Assembly (NCBI RefSeq): GCF_036898095.1
Contig: NC_090725.1
Location: forward strand, 208,920,853 to 208,984,852
Direction: 5' to 3'
DNA: 64,000 nt
Source of the DNA: Palaemon carinicauda
Lineage: Eukaryota; Arthropoda; Malacostraca; Decapoda; Palaemonidae
In this document: piece after piece, positions 55,711-64,000 of the stretch
Numbering within the stretch: the first letter of the stretch is position 1
Layout: every line of letters begins with the position of its first letter
The notes under the pieces: model-generated
Databases searched by the model: none
Told to the model about the DNA's origin: nothing
What the model saw: the letters and a program-made list of their open reading frames with translations, nothing else
Program-made: the position numbers and the translations under genes

Positions 55711-56178
55711 CTAGCCCTTCTCCACACCCAATTGAGGTCTTTTAACCTGTTCTTTAACAACGGGTTGACTATCAAGGCAAATCAAAGAAAGCCCAAAATC
55801 TTCTCCAGCTGACGTCTGGAAGCGAGGTGGCTTGAAACATAAGATCTGACTCTGCTTGGAATTCTTCATCGAGAGGTTTTTTTTGTAAGGCTTAGTGTGG
55901 CTGTCACCATGTTCTATTGGAGACCTCACCACTGAGATATCCTTCTTGAAATTAGTCTTGGCTCTGCAAAGTTGACCAGGAAACTTAAATCCTGAAGAAC
56001 CTGAAAAACATAAATTATGTATATGGTACAATTCTGTCTCTGCCCAAATCAGCCAGTCGTCTAGATAAGCTATGATCTGTACTCCCAGCAACTGCAGGAG
56101 TTTGATCACTATTTTTACTAGCTTGGTAATAAAGTATGAAGAACATGGACCAAGACCAAACTGGAAAGGGAAAGACAT
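55711..56178 (-). pseudogene. Ancient DIRS reverse transcriptase relic
   Basis: The start of this 155-codon frame reads SFPFQFGLGPCSSYFITKLV ... LLQLLGVQIIAYLDDWLIWAET, clearly parallel to AMPFGLN.AP.IFTKLAD ... LRLQGVQVMAYLDDWLVWA of the DIRS copies. Motif C (YLDD) survives. The rest of the frame is not alignable, and upstream DNA (to about 56350) holds only a faint SVNKYKSCLI segment. It is much older than copies 1 to 4 and not part of the block. Confidence 0.7.
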
Positions 56179-56774
56179 GCATAAGCATTAACAAAACAGA
56201 CTACAGCCAGTGACCCGGCAAATAAAGGTAAACAACCTCCAATTATTATTGAATCCAACTACTTAAATCAGACATGATTTATATTTGTTAACCGAGCCAT
56301 AAAAAAAACCTGAATTCGGGTACTTAATATTGTTCTTGAAAGTGATCCAAAACAAACACAACCAGCAAGAAGGGTGTTGTAGGGATTAATGACATATCAA
56401 GAATGATGGTTGAGGGTTTGTTGTGACGCAAGTACGCTGTCGATGACTGAAAGGATGGTTCTTCTCTAGGACGCCATGCATGATGTCAGTCATAACAGAG
56501 GATGTTCAGTTATCGAGGTGGTGGCAAGTTCAAATGAGCCTCAACTTGCAGGTCTCTCCTATACACATTGAGTCGTGCTTTGTACATTGATACACTGGCC
56601 CTAGGACAGGGGGAACAATGTTTCTTTGGTAATCTTGTTGTATTGTATTTCCTTTTCTATCCTTTAACAGGAAAAGTCCTTGGAGACCACACAGCACTCA
56701 CTCCAAAAATATAAAAAATCAATAACATAAGAGTATTGTTCAATAAAATACACAACATGAAAACCTTTAGGCTA

Positions 56775-56880
56775 CATATCCTTAGTACATTGTCTAACTA
56801 TATGTACATGTACTGTCTTAATCAAACATAACTGTGCCTGCAAATCCTTCCCCTGACGACCCCATTCCTTACCTAGGAAT
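56775..56880 (+). repeat. Dispersed repeat, member 2
   Basis: Partner of 51155-51270 in the same orientation; see that entry for the shared words. Confidence 0.6.
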
Positions 56881-59652
56881 CTTAACAAAATACAAGACTA
56901 AAATTTACTCTCTCTAGGCTTGAAATAATTCAAACAATAAATTGGGTACAGTAAGTGCAAACATTTTTTCTACGAGAATCATATCTAAATATGTAGTTGG
57001 ACCAAATTAGCTACAAATGGATACCAGAAAGTTGCAATGCTGTCAGAGTCTTCATTAATAGCTTTAGTCATTCCATGGATAAAAACTCTGATATTGAGTA
57101 CTGTACCTTATTTTATGCTTCTTAGTTCTTTAAATTTAAAAGAACACCTAAAATTAACAATTACAATACAAAAAACATTATTGACCATGCTGGAAACCGA
57201 GAGAGTACAATACATAAAATTTATTTCAACAAGCTTTCAGGCACTCAAATATCCTATTTACTGTCCATAACAACTGACTGTGTATTTCATATCATAGATT
57301 GGATTAAGGTAGTCTGACCATTTTATCCTGTATAATGCCTGACACGAACTCAGCAGAACTAGTTTCCATCTTTGTGGCATCACACAAACAAATTTAACCA
57401 CCCATTGCAGCTTACCTGTCATATACATTATGATTCTTTAAAGTAAGGAAAAAAATAGAGCTGGCAAAGTTAGGCTCTTAATGTGAATTTGCATCGCACA
57501 TGCTAGTCATATAAAGTCAAAGAACACTGTGACTCTTGACACCCATTGTCCCCATGGGTCATTGACTGATATTCTATACAAGTCATCTTTAACAAAAATT
57601 AATTTCTGTAACCAAAATGAATATGACACTTCAACAAGAACAGGACAGAAGAAAAGAAAATCTCTGGTATTCCATAAGGCTATGAGGAATATTGTACTTT
57701 TTTAACTTATAAAAAATACCAGATACTACGAAGAATAATACACCGGATTCAACACCTAGGGAGGAAATTGTACCTCAAATCGTCTTGAAAGTCAAGAACT
57801 TTACCTTGTTTCAATGAAGTCGGCCATTAACAGGGCTGTAGCAGTTAGTACATAAAGACAGTTTGTGACATTCATCAATGATGTAAAACCACTTTGTTTA
57901 GTCAAACACAATGAACAATAGCAGCTGATAAAGATCTTTCTTGAAATGAAAGCTGTTCTGAATTGTGGAATCAACAAAAATGCAACTATATCAAACAGAA
58001 TCAAGAAAAGTTTGTTTTAAAACAAACGTAAATTCAAATTCAGAGGGGTGACTAGTCATCTTTTTATTGTAAAAAGATATCTGTAAATCAGTATCTTCAA
58101 CTGACTGGGTACTTGCAAATTCTTCACATCCGAGTTATTCCATGAATCAAAAGAACTGTATATCACAAATTTCAGTGGGAATTGCTAATACTGTAACCAC
58201 CGCATATGTGTTTGCATGATTAGGTAGAGGGATACACTTTAAATCAGCATTTGAGAGAGCTTTACATTTTTTGCAACTATCTTTAGCATGATGCTATCCA
58301 CATCGCAAGGTGGAAGAAAAGCAAAACAATATATCTGTTGGGTGAACCAGAAAGGAGGCCAACAAAATTAATCAAATTAATCTCATACTTTTACATATCT
58401 AGGCTAAAAAATCAGCCAAGAAATACTTGGAACACCCAAAACCTAATTGTACCACTTTATATTTGTCACAGGAGATGAAATATCAGGAGATGAAATATCT
58501 AGACAGCCTTTGTCTCCAGTACACTGGCTCTTATTGTCTACCTTACAAATATATACTGTAAATATAAATACCTAAACAAGAATTGAATAAAAGTACAACA
58601 AAACCTGCAAGACAAGTAGACAATAGAAAACCAAAGCATACCGAATAAAAGCAAGCAATTTGTTTCATAAAACATTAGACTCAAAGTTTTAACAAAGTTG
58701 GCATCCTTATTATGGTGAGGTTCCTATTTGTTACAATACTCGGTACTGGTGGTTTTTTTACTCCCTTTGGTATAAACCTAAGAAAAAGTTTTTCTGGTAG
58801 TACCATGCCCCCATTTACTCAGGCTCTTCTGATTGAATTCTTGATTGCTGACAATTTATGCATATATATTCATGTTGATTTGCATAGAGTCATTCTCTTT
58901 GCTTCTAATTATAATAATCATTAAGAAATAATCTATAAACACATACATGATTTATGCACATGGCTACAAAAAATTAAGGTGATGGACATTAATATTTGTT
59001 CCATAGGAGGAATTCAATTTGTATCTAAAAGTACAGAAAATTATTATAAAATATCAAAATGGTTTTGATTCATCAAAAAAATACTCTAGATACATCTGAC
59101 AATGGGTAACAAGCAGTCATTAATTAAGTGTCATAAATAAAATGTAACCTCAATGTCAAGAGAGGGTTAAAAAATAGGCTAACCTTAAAAAGATTGAGGT
59201 TTGTTGGATCTATATTACAATAAATTATACATTGATTGCTGGCTTAAAAAATGGTCAACATATTCTACTTTGAGATCAATTTTAATGATAAAAATCACAT
59301 AAAAAGATTTTTATTAATAGAACTAGTTATTTCTATAATCTTCTTGTATCCATATCGCTTCTCTCTCAAAATTGGTTAAAGGTCGATGTCTACCCTAAAA
59401 CTAAAAACTTTCCCTTTTTATTTCATTGTTATAGCCCAGCCCCTAGTGTATCAACATAATATAGCCATGAAAGGCAATATCACTAAATAGGTTAGCCATC
59501 TCCCTTTGTCTTTAAGTTTTGATGTTTAAACCAGCTCAGCAGGTTCTTGGCATTGTTGGTCGGGGGGAAAGGATGTACATGAACGCTAGGTAAGTTTAGA
59601 AATAGCTGACTTTATTCCAGTAGGCAGGAGTCATGTATATGTAGCTTCATCT

Positions 59653-59826
59653 CAATCAGTCTTAAGCTAATTGTCCAAAAAATGGAAAAGAAGGGTGTAG
59701 GTCTTTATTCCTTTGGACCAGCAGTGTGCCCTAGTACTCCTATCAATCAGTCTTAAAGACTAATAGTCTCAAAAAATGGAAAATAAGGGTGTAGGCCTTT
59801 ATTCCTGTGGTCTGGCAGTGTGCTTC
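59653..59826. repeat. 91 bp diverged tandem duplication
   Basis: CAATCAGTCTTAA ... AAAAAATGGAAAA.AAGGGTGTAGG ... TTTATTCCT occurs at 59653 and 59744 with about 15 percent difference by eye. Confidence 0.8.
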
Positions 59827-60689
59827 AAGTCTGATGAATGCATGGATACACTGTAGGTGCTAAGAGATAATGATGCAGCAGAGGTGAAGGAATAACTGTT
59901 CTCCTTCTATTGACAGTGTAACGATGTTTCATTCCTCAGTTACAATGTAGATTGTCATCATTAGTCCACACTTACAAGGGAACAAACAGCAGGAATCCTA
60001 TTAAACAAGAATGTTAAACATGAACAAAAAGAGTATATCGGTAGGTTACACAGAAACTTTCAGTTACCTACAGTTATCGAGAAAACTGAAAACTCTTAAT
60101 GATATCCCTAAAGAATAAAACAAGAAGAAAAAAGAAATTAAAACAGCCAGTTGAGGATGCCAGAAGTACAACTATACTATGCAACAACTGACAACGAAGC
60201 AGCTACTGTACTGAGTAAGCCAGTAGGGGCCAAGGTTTCACTGCTACCCACCTATAACTACCAATTCCTTGTTATTAAATTTTAACTGAAGAGTTTCCAC
60301 CTTTGCTGAAATCATACTCTTAATGAACGAAGGTTTGTATCTGAGTAGGAACAAACCTGTATTTGTGTGACTTCATTTTATTAACATTTTAAGGGCAATA
60401 ACAAGGTTAGGCATTCGGTTTGTTTTATATATTAATGAAAACTTTTGTAGTCGATAAGGTCTTAGAGATAGATAGGGAGCAAATTAGTAAGCTCATTTTC
60501 CACCTGAGACAACAATTTATCCATTACATCCTTGAAAATATCCAAAAATTATGTAATATGAGTCATCTTAGAACCAGCAGCATCTTATGATATAGGAGTA
60601 AAATAATTATCAGAACTTGCCAGAGCTAATCTACATGGTCATAATTCGGCAATAAGATTATTCAAAGATTAAAATGTAGATATCTCACC

Positions 60690-61585
60690 CTATTTGGCAT
60701 CTTCAGTTTCCTCCTCATCTTCAAGATCTTTTTCCGTAGAATATTCCAAACTGGAATCATCAAGCAATTTCTCCTGTTTACTACCCTTTACACTTGTATT
60801 AGGCAAGGGAATTGTTTCAGCAGTAGAGGTACTAGCACCCACATTAAATCTGCTGGGTAAAATTTGAGATGAGCTAGTGGCTGAACCTACACAAGGCTGA
60901 TCGCCACTACCGCGAAGCATAATACTGTACAACAACTTCTTAGCTCCTATTAAAGTTTCTAAAGAAGAATCTAATAACTGTAATTCGCCATTTACAGGAA
61001 CAATCTGATATGCCACATTAGTGGTATGCATGACCACTTATTTCAGGAGGTGGAGGGATATTAGGTTCTAGATTGCGATCCCGGTCTTCTATATTAGAAT
61101 ATGGTGGTCATATAGAGCAGACAGGATCATAGAAATTCAAGGGTTTCACTATAAAAGCACCTGGAGTAATCTGGAAGAGCTAAGCTCTCGGAGAGGCTGT
61201 CGACTCTGTAATGTGATTGGTACCAACCAAACACTTATTGACTTGTGTACCAGAACCACAACTTCGAATTAGCCTGAGGGCTTGTTTGCCCCTTGAGATT
61301 GCACAAACTTAACAAAATCAGAAAAGAGCTTTGAAGCTCATTACTATCAATTCCTTTAAGTTTGGTAATAGTCGGCGCGGCATCAGCAACCACATTTCCA
61401 CAGAAATCAACTACACTACTGTTCTCTGATGCTTCCCCTGAAATAAAAGACAATTTCCTTTTATGAAAAACTTTTACATAAACAGCTACTAACTGAAGAT
61501 AATCCTGCAATAGAGGACATGAAAGGGTACTACATTCCTCATAACTGTCCTTCAAATCATGTTTCCTAACCCCCCAATAGGACAC
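60690..61585 (-). other. Two unrecognised open frames, possible decayed gag or host exons
   Basis: The frames are 61585-61235 (116 codons) and 61037-60690 (115 codons). The second has an acidic end (STEKDLEDEEETEDAK) and a phrase VPVNGELQLL that faintly recalls MPITNGKLYI of DIRS gag. The first has LLQDYLQLVAVYVKVFHK. Composition looks more protein-like than the surroundings, but no family is recognised and the similarity to gag is weak. A gag on this strand would lie upstream of the RT relic at 56 kb. Confidence 0.25.
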
Positions 61586-63092
61586 AAGTGAACAAGGATC
61601 CTTATCACTCAGCTATATACATTGAAGAATCTCAACAAGATAACCCAGTTAAGCCAGAAGAATACATTCCCTATTAATCTATAATAATGAATAATGAGTT
61701 TCTATAAAACCTCCTAAAACAAAAAATTGCGATGTGGATTGTGGGTAGAGATGCTGACTCTGATATGAAAAGGAGAGAACTGAAAAGATACAAAGTAAAA
61801 TGGCTTACCCACACAGTAGTATTGGGATATACCAACATACATCATCTCCATACTACACAGGAGCGGCAGGGCTATTACAAGGAAAGAAAATGGAAAATTA
61901 ATTAAGCTTTTTTATTAGAAATCAATATTTAACCAGCTTTGAGAGAGAAGCCATTTGAACACCAGGGGAGGTTCGTAGATATACAGTAATTATGAATAGC
62001 ACATATTAAACGTAAACTGGTCTGGATCAGAGGAAATAAAGCATGCATAAAATATTTCCGTAATCAAGGAGAGTATTGCACAGTACTGTAGGCTATCACA
62101 GAGTAAAGTTTTTCAACTTCTACAGATAATCAAAAGATATGGAATACCTCACGTCACACACATTAGGTGTGGCAATTTTAAACGAAGTGAAAAGATAATG
62201 ATGTAAAGCTCATGAAAAATCGTATCACCTTACCTTCAGTATCTGCACTGTACAACTAAAAAAATTACATTAATAATCACCATTCCTTGAATATTTACTC
62301 TTCATTAGTTTACACATAGTCTACTTCTTTTATAAAGAAATACTTCACTGTGAAATAAAGTTGCAAACAACAGAAAAGTTAAAAGACAGAAAAACAGGCC
62401 TTCTCATAAAGGAAAAGGCATTAATGTATAAAATGCCCATGTCACAATATATTACATATGACATACAATTGGATGCATCTGTCACTGAAAATATTTCACT
62501 TTCTGTATTTTGGAATGCTCGTCACAGTTTTCAGAATTTTGGTTTAATTTTGTGCTGACACTGATAATTTGGCTAAAACTATCTACAGATTCTACTTGAC
62601 ATCAAATGTGATTGAGTGATGATGCATTTTCCAAGCCTACAAATGTTTTTCAAAGATTATATAACTCCTAATTTAGATAGACAACAATTCACATAAATAT
62701 ACAGGTCATAAGGAATACATATGCAATGTATTAAGCATTGCACTCCTGATTGCAGATACCACATAGAATACCTTAAGTTAATTAACAAACAAAATATTTA
62801 GGTACATTATACGATTTACTATTTCACTCGTTGTACACTATCTAAATTCTATATCCATAAATGGTTAGTAAATAATACTTATCACTTAATCCCATTTAGC
62901 ATAACAATTGCAGTATAATAAATTAAATAAATAATTACCATTCAACTTAAAATAATCTACACAATTTTGCAATACATATAAACTATACTTTCAAATTACA
63001 TAACGGCACACTAGAATCATATATAAAATAAATGTTCTATTTTTTAAAGAATTTTCAAAACACCTATTCATGACTAGTTCAAAAAATTTTGA
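61586..63092. other. AT-rich DNA, probably including the 3' UTR of the 63 kb gene
   Basis: No coding content. The stretch immediately below 63092 should be the minus-strand 3' UTR of the proline-rich gene; its end cannot be placed. Confidence 0.5.
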
Positions 63093-64000
63093 CTACTTCC
63101 TTGGTGGCACAGGTGGGAGATTTCGAGCAGGAACAGGAGGAAGATTTCTGGATGGCAAGGGAGGTCTTGGTCCAGCACTCGTCCTGTTTGGTACTGGTGG
63201 TAAATTTCGAGCTGGTAGTGTTGGGGGTGGCCCAGAGGGTGGAGCTGTTCCCTCATTTGCTGGTAAAGGCGGTGGGGGACCTGATGGCGGTTCTGATGGA
63301 GCAACTCCATTAAGAGGATCAGGTATGGATTTGATAGGTGCTGATGATGGGGTCTCCTGAGATGGTGGGACACCAGCAGGTTGAACTGGGATACCACCAA
63401 ATGGTGAACTTGATGGTTGGGGCGGGGGAGCACCAAATGGTGAACTAGGTGGTTGAGGTGGAGGAGCACCAAATGGTGAACTAGATGGTTGAGGTGGGGG
63501 AGCACCAAATGGTGAACTAGATGGTTGAGGTGGGGGAGCACCAAATGGTGAACTAGATGGTTGAGGTGGGGGAGCACCAAATGGTGAACTAGATGGTTGG
63601 GGTGGGGGAGCACCAAATGGTGAACTAGATGGTTGGGGTGGGGGAGCCCCAAATGGAGAATTGGAAGACTGCTTAACACTAGATTCAGTCGATTGCTTTT
63701 CAAATGAGCCAATTTCTGGGGCAGGAGGAGGAGCACCAAAAGGTGATGTAAATGATTCTTTGGTGGTTTGAGATGGACACTCTGGAGGCGAAGAATCTGG
63801 AGCACCAAATATTGAACTCATAGTTGGAGCAGGAGATGCAATCTCAGAGGCTGATGAACTTCTTGTTGGGCTTTCTAAGGATGGTGTTCTTGGAGGTATG
63901 GAAGGCTTTTCAGATGTTACATTGGAAACAGTGGGTTTGTCTATAGTCTCAATCTTAGCTTCTTTCTGCTGACTGACTGATGAACTTATTTTTGAAGGCC
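63093..64000 (-). CDS. C-terminal exon of a proline-rich, SH3-ligand-like host protein (5' end beyond window)
   Basis: The frame is open from the window edge to a TAG at 63093-63095, with no stop in about 300 codons; the ATG at 63821 is internal. Reading in, a Ser/Pro-rich segment (KPSIPPRTPSLESPTRSSSA) precedes SSIFGAPD and TSPFGAPPPAPE. Seven SPFGAPPPQPSS repeats and one degenerate unit follow, then a PPPPLPANEG linker and the end LPARNLPPVPNRT ... RNLPPVPARNLPPVPPRK. The PPVPxR/K motifs are typical SH3-domain ligands, suggesting a scaffold or endocytic/actin adaptor, but the identity is not recognised. Being free of transposon signatures and tightly codon-preserved, it is the best host gene in the window. 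Confidence 0.75.
   Translation of the reverse strand, partial: PSKISSSVSQQKEAKIETIDKPTVSNVTSEKPSIPPRTPSLESPTRSSSASEIASPAPTMSSIFGAPDSSPPECPSQTTKESFTSPFGAPPPAPEIGSFEKQSTESSVKQSSNSPFGAPPPQPSSSPFGAPPPQPSSSPFGAPPPQPSSSPFGAPPPQPSSSPFGAPPPQPSSSPFGAPPPQPPSSPFGAPPPQPSSSPFGGIPVQPAGVPPSQETPSSAPIKSIPDPLNGVAPSEPPSGPPPPLPANEGTAPPSGPPPTLPARNLPPVPNRTSAGPRPPLPSRNLPPVPARNLPPVPPRK
63393..63666 (-). repeat. 36 bp coding minisatellite (12-residue SPFGAPPPQPSS units)
   Basis: Seven to eight in-frame 36 bp units with almost only synonymous or single-residue changes (one PPS, last unit SPFGGIPVQPAG). The unit length is a multiple of three, so copy-number change would keep the frame. Confidence 0.9.

Larger units (their letters stand above)
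56179..60689. other. AT-rich DNA, no gene seen
   Basis: No supported coding region. It includes the second dispersed repeat member (56775-56880) and a 91 bp tandem duplication (59653-59826). Confidence 0.5.

Noticed and set aside
63074..63808. A Leu/His-rich frame (HHLVLPHLNHLV repeats) on the minus strand
   Set aside because: It is the 36 bp minisatellite read out of frame; the SPFGAPPPQPSS frame continues to the window edge and has sensible flanking sequence.

Overview
The window looks like a repeat-dense stretch of an arthropod nuclear genome, most plausibly a decapod crustacean. That is an inference from the AT-rich background, long TA microsatellites, RTE- and I-type LINE relics, a tRNA-derived SINE, a (TAA)n-tailed repeat resembling ones I know from shrimp and crab sequence, and several DIRS elements, which are known to be common in Decapoda. 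Only one probable host gene is visible, a proline-rich C-terminal exon running off the right edge (63093-64000, minus).

Layout. 1-2249: AT-rich DNA ending in a 0.7 kb TA microsatellite. 2250-4780: 5'-truncated RTE-type LINE with dead catalytic boxes. About 5160-10130: nearly full-length but frame-broken I-type LINE (gag zinc knuckle, AP endonuclease, RT, RNase H). 10322-44449: a 34 kb block of nested tyrosine-recombinase retrotransposons. 44450-47090: a second RTE-like LINE fragment inside TA microsatellites. 47.1-63 kb: mostly unassignable AT-rich DNA with a SINE, an old retroelement tail and an old DIRS RT relic. 63093-64000: the host exon.

The central block resolves into five DIRS-type elements of two families. 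Family 1: copy 1 (minus, 10322-16335 plus 25135-26075) is interrupted by copy 2 (minus, 16336-25134). Copy 2 keeps the full DIRS plan: left ITR, gag, RT/RNase H overlapping the recombinase frame, an internal complementary region (ICR), and right ITR. Copy 3 (plus, about 26177-29510) is a rearranged 3' half with an intact recombinase ORF. Copy 4 (minus, 29511-44449) is older and is split by a fifth element of a different DIRS family (minus, 30452-36974), which also has its own ITRs and ICR. Copy 2's own sequence supplies the empty-site allele for its insertion into copy 1 and shows no target-site duplication.

The terminal repeats of family 1 carry a conserved GCGAAGC-centred hairpin at or next to the position that would form the circle junction. 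In both families the recombinase reading frame stays open far upstream through the RT region, and in family 1 it is the same frame as gag, separated by one conserved TGA. In three family 1 copies a polypyrimidine-AG sits directly before the first conserved gag codon, suggesting a spliced 5' leader. I found no CRISPR, rRNA or tRNA genes.
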